From NCBI RefSeq assembly GCF_001039005.1, contig NZ_LDWR01000024.1:50625-114624 (forward strand): DNA of 64,000 nt. The letters run 5' to 3'. The notes under the pieces were generated by a model, which was given only the letters and a program-made list of their open reading frames with translations, was not told the DNA's origin and did no database searches. The stretch is from Burkholderia cepacia (lineage in GTDB: Bacteria > Pseudomonadota > Gammaproteobacteria > Burkholderiales > Burkholderiaceae). Numbering within the stretch: the first letter of the stretch is position 1; each line of letters starts with the position of its first letter. Shown piece by piece: positions 17,794 to 26,322 of the stretch. Made by a program: the position numbers and the translations under genes.

Positions 17794-18857
17794 GCTTTGT
17801 GCTCCGAGACAACAGTGGCCGCACCGTGCGCACCGGCTTCACATTCCCTGCCGTCGGCAGCGGAAATTGCGATCGCATTTCGCTCAATCCGGTGCTGATG
17901 TGAGCGGGCCAGAAGAGACGCGCATCGGACCATGATGTTGCCGCTCTCGTTGCGATGCTCGATCTCGTTGGCAGCGGCCCACGCCAGTACCGTGTCCAGG
18001 TCGACACCGGCCTGGAAAGCAGCCCGGCCCGCTGCGAGCCATTCGAGCGAGGCGGTTTCGGCCGACGCAGATCCCGCCATGGCTAGCACAGCGGATCCGG
18101 CATTCGGGGAGCGGATGACGATCTCGACCTGTTCCCACAGAAGGGATTTGCAGTCGCGCGCGAGTTCGTTTGGGAAGCCGGTAATACCGATCGGGCCGGC
18201 CGACGTCCTGATGTCGAGCTGCCCGCCCATGACCGGACTGCTTGAGATCTTCGTGAGCTCGCCGGCCGCGACAATCTCTGCGGGAAGCGCGGGCGCAGGC
18301 GCAACGGCCGCGTCCTTGTACCAGTGCATCATCGCGAGAATCGCGATATCTCGAGCATCGCCTTTGTCGACGTGCGCGCGGAGCATCGCCGACAGATCTT
18401 CCACCTGCGCGCTCCACCAACCGGCTCGGCCCTGGACTCTAGCCACTGCCATCTTTGCCTTCAACGCACGGGTGAACCCATCGAGCGCTGCATCGTCGAA
18501 TGCAGCAGCACTCGTCACCGCATTCGCTTCCGTCCGGTCGGCAACGGGTGACGAGCCCAGCACGGTGCTGGAAAGGCCAAGCACGTCCACAGCTTGCTCG
18601 ATGAACTGCAGGAAGCCCGATTGGAACGAGGGATCGCCACGGAATTGAACTACAGCGATATCGGAGAATCCGCGCACTTGCTCCGCGATAAGCGAAGCTG
18701 CACCGAGCCAACCGGCCACCGCCCGGCGCATTTCCGGTTGGCGATAGTTCCCGTCAGCATCCTGCGCAAACGAGGCCTCGCGGCCTGCTTCGTCCGCACA
18801 CCGTTGCATCGCGTCCTCGAACGCCACAACGGTCACGCCCTTCATTTCCTCAATCAT
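17790..18857 (-). CDS. Hypothetical protein, 355 aa
   Basis: ATG 18857 is preceded by GGAGGCTTTTCCG and overlaps the traB stop by 8 bases. No signal peptide. The N-terminal AFEDAMQRCADEAGREASF and PEMRRAVAGWLGAASL regions and the later helical ALLARSHQHRIERNAIA do not match a family I know. Mixed alpha/beta composition suggests a soluble cytoplasmic protein. Confidence 0.6.
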   Translation of the reverse strand: MIEEMKGVTVVAFEDAMQRCADEAGREASFAQDADGNYRQPEMRRAVAGWLGAASLIAEQVRGFSDIAVVQFRGDPSFQSGFLQFIEQAVDVLGLSSTVLGSSPVADRTEANAVTSAAAFDDAALDGFTRALKAKMAVARVQGRAGWWSAQVEDLSAMLRAHVDKGDARDIAILAMMHWYKDAAVAPAPALPAEIVAAGELTKISSSPVMGGQLDIRTSAGPIGITGFPNELARDCKSLLWEQVEIVIRSPNAGSAVLAMAGSASAETASLEWLAAGRAAFQAGVDLDTVLAWAAANEIEHRNESGNIMVRCASLLARSHQHRIERNAIAISAADGRECEAGAHGAATVVSEHKA

Positions 18858-20175
18858 CGGAAAAGCCTCCATCGGTAGGACGGCGATCGTTGGCGATACC
18901 GTCGTTGATGTTGCTGATATCGGAGAGGGCTCCGTCGTAATCGGCGCCCTTCGACACGGCGAACTCGACCACGCGACCACCATCCGTCTCGATCACGGGA
19001 AAAAGCTTTTCGGCCGCACGGATGTAGTACTGCTTAAGGGTGTCGGCACCGCCAGAGACGCCGCTGCCCAGCGCTGCGCGACCGACCTGGCTCGGGTTGA
19101 TAATGGAAGTGGCTCCGAGGGCGGTGGAGCTAACGGTGTTGGCAGACTGACTGAACGCTTGGCCAATGCCAGACGAGATTCCCGCGAGCACGGACATGGC
19201 TAGTGCCGATCCGGCTTTGGAGACCAGACGGCCGCGCACGCCTTCATGGCCGTCCTCTCCCATGACATTGCCCTTGATCGGCATTTCGATGGTGCGGCCG
19301 TTCTTCAGGATGCAGTCGAGGGTCTCGCCACGCATGTGGGTGCGCTCGCTGGAGACATCGCCGTACGCCTGCGTCAGGATCCGGCACTCCGTGATGTCGA
19401 GCTTCCGGCTGTTTGGCAGGTTGGCCGCGTCCAGCACCTGGAGAAACACCGGGAGCGGATCGTGCTGAGCTTCGCCGCCCGTTGGCGCATCGACACCATT
19501 CATCATGAACACGCGCACGAACGACGTCGCTGGGATGAAGTTCACTTTCTTCCTGCCATTGGCCTTCAGACAGTCCTGCTGCGCGCGCGTCGCCTGGTCC
19601 AAGGGCAACGACGAGTAGCGGGGATCGATACAGTCGGCCGCGTTGCCGCTCGGTGCATTGAATTGAATGATGTCGAGCTTCGGAGGAGCTGCGACCGTAT
19701 CGACGGCGCCGGGCCTCCCTGATTTGCCGAACGGCGGGTTCAGGATCGCGCCGGCCTTGGCTTGTGCCCCGTTGAGGGGGATCGGCTTGTCCAGCAGCGC
19801 GCGGTCGGTCGCCGGTGCAGAAGCTGGTGCCGGCGCACTGGCTGGTGCGTTCTTCATCGCATCAAGTCGCTTGCCGAGCTCATCCTGAGCCTTCGACAAG
19901 GCTTTCATCTGCGAAAGAGCGTCGTCTGCGCGCGTATTTGAATCCGAAATCTGACGCGTAAGATCGGCGAGTTGCGCCTCAGAGCGCGCGCGCCAGGTGT
20001 TGCGATCGTTCTGGTCACCCAGGCTGGTAAACGGAACCTTGGTGGTGAACTGATGCGTGGTTGGCCCACCCTGAGTAAAGAAAACACCAACGGCGAAGAG
20101 CGCGGCAAGCACCCCGAATCCGACCAACGTCAAGATCCGCTGGCGCCGCTTGGTTGCCTGATTGACGTCACTCAT
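18850..20175 (-). CDS. traB: TraB, VirB10-like core channel protein
   Basis: 441 residues from ATG 20175. One N-terminal membrane segment (ILTLVGFGVLAALFAVGVFF) is followed by a coiled-coil (TRQISDSNTRADDALSQMKAL), a Pro/Ala linker, and the VirB10-type beta-barrel domain with FIPATSFVRVFMMNGVDAPTG, SSERTHMRGETLDCILKN and GVRGRLVSKAGSALAMS. TraB spans both membranes in the F-type core with TraK and TraV. The stop overlaps the next gene. Confidence 0.96.
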   Translation of the reverse strand: MSDVNQATKRRQRILTLVGFGVLAALFAVGVFFTQGGPTTHQFTTKVPFTSLGDQNDRNTWRARSEAQLADLTRQISDSNTRADDALSQMKALSKAQDELGKRLDAMKNAPASAPAPASAPATDRALLDKPIPLNGAQAKAGAILNPPFGKSGRPGAVDTVAAPPKLDIIQFNAPSGNAADCIDPRYSSLPLDQATRAQQDCLKANGRKKVNFIPATSFVRVFMMNGVDAPTGGEAQHDPLPVFLQVLDAANLPNSRKLDITECRILTQAYGDVSSERTHMRGETLDCILKNGRTIEMPIKGNVMGEDGHEGVRGRLVSKAGSALAMSVLAGISSGIGQAFSQSANTVSSTALGATSIINPSQVGRAALGSGVSGGADTLKQYYIRAAEKLFPVIETDGGRVVEFAVSKGADYDGALSDISNINDGIANDRRPTDGGFSDD

Positions 20176-20914
20176 GGTCGCCTCGCTGGCGAACGACATA
20201 GACGATCGTGCTGGCGCCGGCCGACAGATTTGCGTTCTCGATCGCGATGGCCAGTACACCCGGCGCGTACAGTTCGCGCTCGTCGATGGCCATGTCGTTG
20301 TGGGAGGTATTCGACAGGGTGTAGGTCTCGCCCACGAAATCACCGTCGCTGTATTGACGCACGAGGGTCAAGACCGCTTCTTTCCAGAGCGGCACAACCG
20401 TTTCTACCGACGTGTACGACAACTGCGGTGCACCCTGGCCACCTGCCATCGCCAGCATCATGAGTTTCACGCGTCGTTGAAAGGCCGATGCATGGAGCGC
20501 TTGGGTCGAGCGTGCGGCAGCCGGTTCGATGCGGATATCCTCAGCCGGGCGCGGGCCAGGGACGAGCAAGAGGCGGTATGTCGTGCCGGCGTCGTCGACT
20601 ACGAACACAGTGATCGACTCGTTTAGCGCGGTGGGATTCGCTGGCATGAGCCAGAGCTTGCCGCCGTCTTGCGTCCAGGAGACCGAGCCCGGTACAGCCG
20701 GTACGATCTTCGAAAAACTGCGGCCTCCTGACATGGACAGGACGTTGTATTCGGCCGCGGAGACTGACACTTGTTGCGCCTGGCGATCCGCGCCCTTGAC
20801 GACCTGAATCGCGTACGCACTGGCGGCGGTCAAGAACATCGCGGCGCCGAGCACGAGACGGGACGTCACGGCCGGATGCGATGTCGACCAACGTCGATCG
20901 AAGGAAAGTTTCAT
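20168..20914 (-). CDS. traK: TraK, VirB9-like secretin-type core protein
   Basis: 248 residues with a signal peptide ending ASAYAIQ. The mature protein shows the TraK pattern: KGADRQAQQVSVSAAEYNVL, FVVDDAGTTYRLLLVPG, the C-terminal ETYTLSNTSHNDMAIDERELY and VLAIAIENANLS. TraK forms the periplasmic/outer-membrane ring of the F-type core. It overlaps traB by 8 bases and traE by 4. Confidence 0.94.
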   Translation of the reverse strand: MKLSFDRRWSTSHPAVTSRLVLGAAMFLTAASAYAIQVVKGADRQAQQVSVSAAEYNVLSMSGGRSFSKIVPAVPGSVSWTQDGGKLWLMPANPTALNESITVFVVDDAGTTYRLLLVPGPRPAEDIRIEPAAARSTQALHASAFQRRVKLMMLAMAGGQGAPQLSYTSVETVVPLWKEAVLTLVRQYSDGDFVGETYTLSNTSHNDMAIDERELYAPGVLAIAIENANLSAGASTIVYVVRQRGDHE

Positions 20915-21522
20915 GATGCAGGGGTCTCCGTGGGGACCAGCGGCTCGACGCCTTGTTTGCCGCGGGTGGCTTCTCGGATATCGAGCAACACCAGACGGCC
21001 GAAGAGGGTGATTCCGAAATAGACCTCAAAGGTCTTTTGCTCGGAGCCCGTGCGTTTTCCGGAGATGTAGGTGGAGAATGTGCCGGTGACCTTGACGGCC
21101 TTATTGCGGAAATCCACCTCGCCCACACCAATCGGCTCGAAGACGTGCGTGAGGCCGTCGTGCTTGATCTGCAGCGCATCGGCGTCCCATTCCGTCTTGA
21201 GCGCCGCCCGCCGATCGTCGTCGACCATGGAAAGGAGAATCCGCACATTGTTGTCGACGGTGCTCGGCGTGACGCTCTTGGCCAGGGACAGGACATACGT
21301 CGCCTGGTCGGCGAGATACTGGTCGTTCGCGTACCGCGCGCCGATAACGTAGGTGCCCCGAACGGCAGGCGGCATGATGACGACGCGCTGCGTAACCATC
21401 AGCCACGCGCAGGTGAATGCAAGGGCGACAGTGGTCGCTCCGTTCCCCAACAGAATCTTTTTGAGGAATCGGTTCTCGGCCTGCAGCGCGTCGCGAGATT
21501 GGGCGGCTTTGTTGGGCGTCAT
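20911..21522 (-). CDS. traE: TraE, VirB5/VirB8-like inner-membrane core protein
   Basis: 203 residues with a short cytoplasmic N-terminus, one membrane segment (ATTVALAFTCAWLMVTQRV) and a periplasmic domain containing PPAVRGTYVIGARYANDQYL, the TraE motif region. FEVYFGITLFGRLVLLDIRE is near the C-terminus. It belongs to the F-type TraE family. Starts 5 bases after the traL stop. Confidence 0.94.
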   Translation of the reverse strand: MTPNKAAQSRDALQAENRFLKKILLGNGATTVALAFTCAWLMVTQRVVIMPPAVRGTYVIGARYANDQYLADQATYVLSLAKSVTPSTVDNNVRILLSMVDDDRRAALKTEWDADALQIKHDGLTHVFEPIGVGEVDFRNKAVKVTGTFSTYISGKRTGSEQKTFEVYFGITLFGRLVLLDIREATRGKQGVEPLVPTETPAS

Positions 21523-21526
21523 CGGT

Positions 21527-21814
21527 TCACCCGTTCAGTTCGCGAAGGTCGGACGGCGGCAGCTTCTTTGGCTCCGGCAGCCCCAACACCCAGTACATGA
21601 CGTGCGCGGACATGCCGGGATGCTGGCCCGAGCTGAATTTCTGCCAGGCAGCTGCAATCGCGATGCCCACGACCAGACCCAGCAGGGTGTGGTTGGTTGC
21701 AACACCAACGATCGTGCCGGTAAGCCCGATCGCTGCCACGTCCTTACGGAAGAACAGAAACTTCTCCGGATCGTCGAGGCGACTGGGCACGTAGTGACTG
21801 AGATCATCCGACAT
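21527..21814 (-). CDS. traL: TraL, small inner-membrane pilus assembly protein
   Basis: 95 residues; a GGGGGCGGCG ribosome site precedes ATG 21814. Two hydrophobic segments (AAIGLTGTIVGVATNHTLLG and LVVGIAIAAAW) and the conserved SRLDDPEKFLFFRKDVA opening and LPEPKKLPPSDLRELNG end identify TraL (VirB3-like). Located between traA and traE, as in other MPF-F clusters. Confidence 0.94.
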   Translation of the reverse strand: MSDDLSHYVPSRLDDPEKFLFFRKDVAAIGLTGTIVGVATNHTLLGLVVGIAIAAAWQKFSSGQHPGMSAHVMYWVLGLPEPKKLPPSDLRELNG

Positions 21815-21826
21815 CGCCGCCCCCGG

Positions 21827-22225
21827 TTAGATAATCGCGGTGTAGCTGTTGTCGATGATCCCGATGATCACACCGACCGCGATGCCGATGCCCGACGGAA
21901 CAAGGAAAGCGCCGTAGTCCTTCACGAACATGGCTCGCAGGCTGCCGTACAACACGCCGGCGAGCGCACACGTCTTGCCGGGATTGCCCTTGGCCCAGCC
22001 TTCGACCGTGGTGGAACCTTGCGCGAACTCGGCACCGTCCGCGCCGAAAGCGTAGCGGGCGATCATCATGAAGGTGAGCGCAAGCAACACGGCTGTGATG
22101 ATGTTCAGCGTTTCGCGCACCTCGGGTTTCTGCAGCAGTTCCTTCACGCGATCCTCGATCGCAACGAGGGCGCTCGCGGCTCGGACTTCGAGCATCTCGA
22201 GCTGGTTGAATTTAGCGGCGGTCAT
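21827..22225 (-). CDS. traA: TraA-like pilin precursor
   Basis: 132 residues, with a long N-terminal pre-sequence rich in charged residues and two hydrophobic helices: LNIITAVLLALTFMMIARYA and GAFLVPSGIGIAVGVIIGII, separated by a short basic loop. This is the topology of F-type/TrhA pilins, which are processed and assembled into the conjugative pilus. The position just before traL supports the call. The ATG 22225 has a GTGAGGACTAG ribosome site. Confidence 0.82.
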   Translation of the reverse strand: MTAAKFNQLEMLEVRAASALVAIEDRVKELLQKPEVRETLNIITAVLLALTFMMIARYAFGADGAEFAQGSTTVEGWAKGNPGKTCALAGVLYGSLRAMFVKDYGAFLVPSGIGIAVGVIIGIIDNSYTAII

Positions 22226-22268
22226 CTAGTCCTCACGTGGTAAGCAGCCGGCTCGCCGGCCAGGAGTT

Positions 22269-22299
22269 GTGCCCGTACCGAAATGAACGGCACGGGCAC
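22269..22299 (-). promoter_or_regulatory. Hairpin in the traA leader
   Basis: Arms GTGCCCGTACCG and CGGCACGGGCAC pair across the 7-base loop AAATGAA, with one mismatch. It sits in the 180-base untranslated stretch between the small secreted protein and traA, 44 bases 5' of the pilin start. It could stabilise the pilin mRNA, act as a protein operator, or be an attenuator. No T-run follows on either strand. Confidence 0.4.
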
Positions 22300-22404
22300 C
22301 ATTCAGGGGAGAGTGGTTAAGCAAACAATCAAGCTATTTATTACGCATTCCTTATTACTTGTCGTCCTCCTTGGTCCAGTGATGAAATCGGTCAGCTACG
22401 CGGA

Positions 22405-22797
22405 CTAGCGGTCCGCGAGGTGCTTGGACGTCGACGCGTCTGGGGCGGCTGTCGTGCAGAGCGCCCGATTCGACACCTTCGCGACACGGCGGTCATGTCG
22501 GATATGAGTGCGATGGGAGATGTGGCGCTTGACGATCGGAACGGTAGACGCGCGCATTGGCCGGCTTTCGTCGGCCGAGGAAACGGGAAGCGGAAAATCG
22601 TCTGGAGCAACCGGCACCGACGTCGCCAGGTGCTTGATCGTGGGCTCAGGGCAGGTGTCTGCCGAACAGAACACGTAGCGGCCGGAGCCGGGCTCACCGA
22701 TCTGCGTGATGTCGTAGTTCGAAAGGCGGGAAGACGCGAAGCTGGTTTGCGCAAACGTGGCGACAACGGCCAGAAGAAGAGGGACAAGGCGCATCAT
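22405..22797 (-). CDS. Small secreted protein upstream of pilin, 130 aa
   Basis: ATG 22797 follows AAGGAGGTTCGCG. A signal peptide (MMRLVPLLLAVVATFAQT, cleavage near SFAS) precedes a short mature part with SNYDITQIGEPGSGRYVFC and SADTCPEPTIKHLA, giving two cysteines nine apart. The C-terminal 45 residues are basic and His/Arg-rich. It overlaps the transglycosylase gene by 4 bases. I do not recognise a named family. Confidence 0.68.
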   Translation of the reverse strand: MMRLVPLLLAVVATFAQTSFASSRLSNYDITQIGEPGSGRYVFCSADTCPEPTIKHLATSVPVAPDDFPLPVSSADESRPMRASTVPIVKRHISHRTHIRHDRRVAKVSNRALCTTAAPDASTSKHLADR

Positions 22798-23312
22798 CGC
22801 GAACCTCCTTCGGTTGCGCCGAGCGCCGATTGCGCGCGGTAGCCAGCATAGGCACGCTGCACCAGTCGAACGTAGCGCGCTTGCGCTGCGGTGTTCGTGG
22901 ACACCGGCCCGGTGTTGTAACAACCGACAGCGGCCCAGGTCGCACCCTTGGCCTGAATGCAGTTGGCGAGCACCCACGCGCTGAGCTTGAGGTTGACGCA
23001 AGGATTCAGCAGGTCGCGCTGGGTGACGCCGTAGCTGACGAGTTCAGGAAGATGAACGTCGTTTATCTGCGCCGCGCCCCAAGCGCGGTGACCATCGGGC
23101 AAACGCGGTCCGACGGCGCTTGCCACGCCATGCGATTCGACCCAGGTGATGGCACGCAGGAGGTCGGGATCGAGCTGATAGAGGGCCGCCGCCTCGTTGA
23201 ATATATTGCCCTTGCAGATGTCAGCGGCCGCGGGCGAAGCCGCGAACAGGGCGATCGTGGCAGCAACTGCCACGTGAAAGATGCGCAACGCACACGGTGT
23301 GCGCTGACGCAT
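22794..23312 (-). CDS. Lytic transglycosylase (SLT family), transfer-associated
   Basis: 172 residues from ATG 23312: a signal peptide (cleavage near PAAADICK), then NIFNEAAALYQLDPDLLRAI, the catalytic glutamate in AITWVESHGVAS, and GAAQINDVHLPEL and VGCYNTGPVST, the SLT-fold signatures. It opens peptidoglycan for the secretion channel, like VirB1 or F plasmid X. It heads the tra operon. The frame is open for 114 codons upstream, but the signal peptide fixes the start here despite a weak ribosome site. Confidence 0.9.
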   Translation of the reverse strand: MRQRTPCALRIFHVAVAATIALFAASPAAADICKGNIFNEAAALYQLDPDLLRAITWVESHGVASAVGPRLPDGHRAWGAAQINDVHLPELVSYGVTQRDLLNPCVNLKLSAWVLANCIQAKGATWAAVGCYNTGPVSTNTAAQARYVRLVQRAYAGYRAQSALGATEGGSR

Positions 23313-23591
23313 GGAATAAAAAGAGTAGCGTACCTGGTCGACCCGATACGCTACGAGACCACCTGCTCCGAGGGCACTGAGAGATTGCAGTAGCAGGCGG
23401 GATACGAGCGAAAGACGCTCATACCGAGAGGGCGAAAACTCGAAAGAGCGATTTGCTTCCGAATGGAAACGAGAGACCGGGCGCGCGCGGCCAAGCACGG
23501 CTTTGTTCGCGGCGATTGAGGGCAAAATGTGGAGGAATGCCCCGTCCGCACGTGGCGCATCGCGACGCGTTACAGTGCGTAACAACGTCAC

Positions 23592-23620
23592 ATAAAATGG
23601 GGGCATATCAAATGCGTCAA
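23592..23620 (-). promoter_or_regulatory. Possible promoter for the transfer operon
   Basis: On the minus strand, TTGACG (23620-23615) and TTTTAT (23597-23592) are separated by 17 bases, compatible with a sigma-70 promoter reading towards the transglycosylase and traA. It is about 280 bases upstream of the first start, so a leader would be long. The remaining bases 23313-23690 hold no gene I can support. Confidence 0.3.
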
Positions 23621-23696
23621 GCCCGAAGGATTGACGTACAATATCTGTAGCCACGAGTGGTCTCTCTCAGCTTTCCCAGCTATTTGCTTGTGGTCA

Positions 23697-23730
23697 GGCC
23701 GAGAAGGGTGTTGGCGCACCCTTCTCGGCC
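23697..23730 (+). terminator. Rho-independent terminator-like hairpin
   Basis: A perfect 14-bp stem (GGCCGAGAAGGGTG / CACCCTTCTCGGCC) with loop TTGGCG is followed by GTTTTACTT on the + strand. It sits right after the stop of the 87-residue minus-strand gene, so it can insulate that gene from the tra operon. The T-run is on the + strand side, so strongest termination would be for rightward transcripts. Confidence 0.7.
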
Positions 23731-23733
23731 GTT

Positions 23734-23997
23734 TTACTTCTGGCTCTGCCTTAAAACAAGTCCGTTTATCTCGACAACAATAGGCGCTGAAGGAACGCAA
23801 TGTTCCCGCACAAAATCGACGGCGTCTTCAAAATGCCGCCATGATTTAGGTGTGGCGCGCTTTGTCTCTACATCTACCACCTTCCCCGATGTCGTTAGCA
23901 GGCAGATCTGCCAGCTTCTCAACGGTCCGAGGAAAACCCTTACCTCGTACTCTTCGCTCAATTCGTTCCGGCGCAACTCGGCCACCGTGATTCCCAT
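23734..23997 (-). CDS. Hypothetical protein, 87 aa
   Basis: Start at ATG 23997. An alternative in-frame ATG at 24066, with GGGAAA before it, would add 23 basic residues. The protein contains LSEEYEVRVFLGPLRSWQIC and ATPKSWRHFEDAVDFVREHC; small, mixed charge, no membrane segment. No family recognised. It is separated from the tra operon by the strong hairpin at 23697. Confidence 0.5.
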   Translation of the reverse strand: MGITVAELRRNELSEEYEVRVFLGPLRSWQICLLTTSGKVVDVETKRATPKSWRHFEDAVDFVREHCVPSAPIVVEINGLVLRQSQK

Positions 23998-24323
23998 AAC
24001 TGTTTTGGCCTTCTTTCTGGTCAAAACAGTCTTTCTCCATCGTCGCGCCGATCGAAGCAAGTTCATTTTCCCGTTTTTCGATTTCCGGGAATCGGGAATC
24101 CGGGTATTGATCGTATCTTTGCCGTGCCCCGGTGTCAACAAGGAATGCGTCAGCATTGAGGGCCGCGGTAATCGGCACCGATCGCGCCCCATGCCTCAGT
24201 TCGATTCCTTTTCGCGCGGCTCTCTTGCTAGCGGATAATTTCCGGGAAAAATTGCCGTAATGTTTGAAAGACACGGCTTTTCGCCCAGCGCGAAGGTCTA
24301 CAGCATCCTTCAAAGGTAAAATA

Positions 24324-24360
24324 CCCTAATTGGAGTTGCATATCAACCATAATTGTGGGA
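24324..24360. promoter_or_regulatory. Possible operator dyad upstream of the XRE gene
   Basis: CCCTAATT and AATTGTGGG face each other with about 20 bases between them. The dyad lies 25-60 bases before the XRE start in the divergent intergenic region, where a CI-like repressor would be expected to act. Similarity between half-sites is imperfect. Confidence 0.28.
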
Positions 24361-24383
24361 TTTGGGGGAGATATCTTACGCCC

Positions 24384-24794
24384 ATGGACAACTCAAATCA
24401 GGCGCAGGGTCGCACTCCCTTCGGTGAGCGTCTTCTACTCGCCAGGCGTAGGAAAGGCTATTCCCAAAAGCAGGTTGAAGCGCGTGTCGGTATCTCGCAA
24501 AGCAATCTCGGCGCGCTGGAAACGAAGGGTACCGGCTCAGCCTTTACAGTGGCCCTCGCGTTACTCTATGGCGTCAGCCCGGTGTGGCTCGCACTGGGTA
24601 AGGGCCCGATGGAGGGGGCGTCGCCGGCGCCAGATTGGTTTCTGGATCTCACGGAGCGCGAGCTCGAAGCTGTGCACGATTTTGCGGCCGGCCTCATTGC
24701 TGCTCGAAAGATCTACGGCACCTCAGCTCGTGCGAAAGCCATCACCCCGCCTCAACTACCTTCGCCAGCCGAACCGGACGATCCAGCCGGCTGA
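24384..24794 (+). CDS. XRE-family (CI-like) transcriptional regulator
   Basis: 136 residues from ATG 24384. A helix-turn-helix of the XRE type spans residues about 10-65: TPFGERLLLARRRKGYSQKQ, VEARVGISQSNLGALETKG, then ALALLYGVSPVWLALGKG, which closely follows phage and plasmid CI-like repressors. It is divergent from the 87-residue gene. The 5' region has a dyad (CCC-AATT near 24324 and AATT-GGG near 24358) that could be its operator. Probable target: its own promoter and the divergent or tra promoters. Confidence 0.88.
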   Translation: MDNSNQAQGRTPFGERLLLARRRKGYSQKQVEARVGISQSNLGALETKGTGSAFTVALALLYGVSPVWLALGKGPMEGASPAPDWFLDLTERELEAVHDFAAGLIAARKIYGTSARAKAITPPQLPSPAEPDDPAG

Positions 24795-24801
24795 CCGCTC
24801 G

Positions 24802-25758
24802 TCATACGGTCCTGTTGCTTGTTCGACCATCATTCGAGATTCCCGCGCTAACCGCAGTATGCAGGTCATATGCGTCCTGGACCGCCCTTACAGCAAGGCG
24901 TTCCGCTTGCATGACAATGCGTCGGTCGATGGGCCCCGCTTCGACTGACGCGAGTAATGCAGCGGCCCCGTTGGTTAATGCCGCCCAATCTGCGATCCGC
25001 GCTAGGACCGCTCGCAAATAGCTTTCGTTGACCGCAGGGCCAACGTCATCCCGCACGGGAGCGCCACCAATTACGGCCTCGCCTTTCAGTTCCGCACCGG
25101 AGCACATGATGAGTTCCGGTGCGCCATCTTGCACAGAATGGACGAACCGATTCCGGAATAGAAACGGACGCGCTCCGTAAGCGGTATTGATCACACGTTG
25201 AACGTCCCGAACGTGGCCCAACTCGAAGAAACTGGTAATGTTGGATCGCGACTCGTTAGCCGCTGCCGCAGACATGAAAAGGTCCTGCGCGTTTCCACCG
25301 ATCACGTCTTCTTCTCGATAACCGGTGTATTCCTCTGCCCGGCGATTGAACCGGTGAATCGTCCCGGCCCTGTCTAACACCACGAGTATCGCGTTGGTCT
25401 CGGAAACGACGCCCTCTGAGAAGGCCATAGCACGCATCGCGATACTCGCGACCGACTCGGGGTCCCAAAGAGACGCGGCAATGCCAGCCCATTCGCCAGC
25501 TCGAACTTTCTTGCCGATCAGGTACAGGTCGACATGCTCGCTCAAGATTGGCGCGTTCAGCGTCACGATGGACATCGCGCCGGTCAAACAGCGAATTCGC
25601 TCCACTTGAAGCCTGCTCAGCTGGACGGTAATGGGTCGTACCACCTCTTCGTCGGCCGAAGACAGAGTCAGCACTCGATCGATACTTGAGAACCGCCAAT
25701 TCGGCGTCGAAGTTCCAAAGTAGTTTCTAAACCCCGCAAAAACGGTCTTCGCATTCAT
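24802..25758 (-). CDS. PAS-domain sensor-like protein with unknown N-terminal domain
   Basis: 318 residues from ATG 25758. The N-terminal about 100 residues form a domain ending HVDLYLIGKKVRAGEWAG, shared with the neighbouring 133-residue gene. Residues about 115-160 are a PAS domain: ETNAILVVLDRAGTIHRFN, RRAEEYTGYREEDVIG and NAQDLFM. The C-terminus is a helical bundle (AVLARIADWAALTNGAAALL). There is no histidine kinase, GGDEF or HTH domain, so the output is unknown. PAS proteins can sense redox or small molecules; F TraJ also has a PAS-like fold. Confidence 0.78.
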   Translation of the reverse strand: MNAKTVFAGFRNYFGTSTPNWRFSSIDRVLTLSSADEEVVRPITVQLSRLQVERIRCLTGAMSIVTLNAPILSEHVDLYLIGKKVRAGEWAGIAASLWDPESVASIAMRAMAFSEGVVSETNAILVVLDRAGTIHRFNRRAEEYTGYREEDVIGGNAQDLFMSAAAANESRSNITSFFELGHVRDVQRVINTAYGARPFLFRNRFVHSVQDGAPELIMCSGAELKGEAVIGGAPVRDDVGPAVNESYLRAVLARIADWAALTNGAAALLASVEAGPIDRRIVMQAERLAVRAVQDAYDLHTAVSAGISNDGRTSNRTV

Positions 25759-25769
25759 TACATCACCCA

Positions 25770-25787
25770 AAACTGTGATCGCAGTTT
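25770..25787. promoter_or_regulatory. Palindrome AAACTGTGATCGCAGTTT
   Basis: 18-bp near-perfect palindrome (one central mismatch) between the PAS gene start (25758) and the stop of the upstream paralog. Its core CTGTGATCGCAG differs by one base from CTGTGATCACAG upstream of the GntR gene at 28232. A shared regulator, plausibly the GntR protein, is inferred. Confidence 0.45.
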
Positions 25788-26187
25788 ATCGTTGTTCGAC
25801 GCTGCTTGCCGCGATAGAGCGACGACGCGGTAGCTTGACGACGTTGTCCTGTGCGCGCGTGTCCCACGACGCGATAGTCGAATCTGCCGGAATGAACTTC
25901 GGATCAGGCGACACGACACCTCGCCAGACTCGATCATCAATCTTCTTGCCGACCAGATAAACATCGAACCGCGTCCCAAAGAACACAATCTCACATTGCA
26001 CGCTCGCAACGACGCCGCCCAGTCCGCGGACCCGAGCTGCCGCGGCATCACCCAAGTCGACAGCGAGACTTACTCTGCGAGGCTCGGCACCGAGAACAAT
26101 CGCGTTGCTGTCATCAGTCAGGGTCCAGATAGGACGCTCAGTTCCAATACGCACCAGGAAAGCACCTGCGACGTCAATCTGATTCAT
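25786..26187 (-). CDS. Standalone paralog of the PAS protein's N-terminal domain, 133 aa
   Basis: ATG 26187 with AGGAAGTG upstream. It shares, in order, a GT..P.W block, a weakly conserved strand region, and RFDVYLVGKKIDDRVWRGVV with the neighbour's HVDLYLIGKKVRAGEWAGIA, and ends soon after in a basic tail. It therefore represents one copy of a small sensor or interaction domain without PAS. It lies just upstream of the PAS gene on the same strand. Function unknown. Confidence 0.68.
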   Translation of the reverse strand: MNQIDVAGAFLVRIGTERPIWTLTDDSNAIVLGAEPRRVSLAVDLGDAAAARVRGLGGVVASVQCEIVFFGTRFDVYLVGKKIDDRVWRGVVSPDPKFIPADSTIASWDTRAQDNVVKLPRRRSIAASSVEQR

Positions 26188-26322
26188 CACTTCCTCGCCC
26201 CTCAATCAACATTGCCAAGCGAATTTGCATTCGCGAATAACACCGTTCATCACAGCTGGAAGGCCGTCACACGGCCCACAAGCTTTTTTACGGCTGGACT
26301 CCGCAAAAATTCAGGCGAGCGG

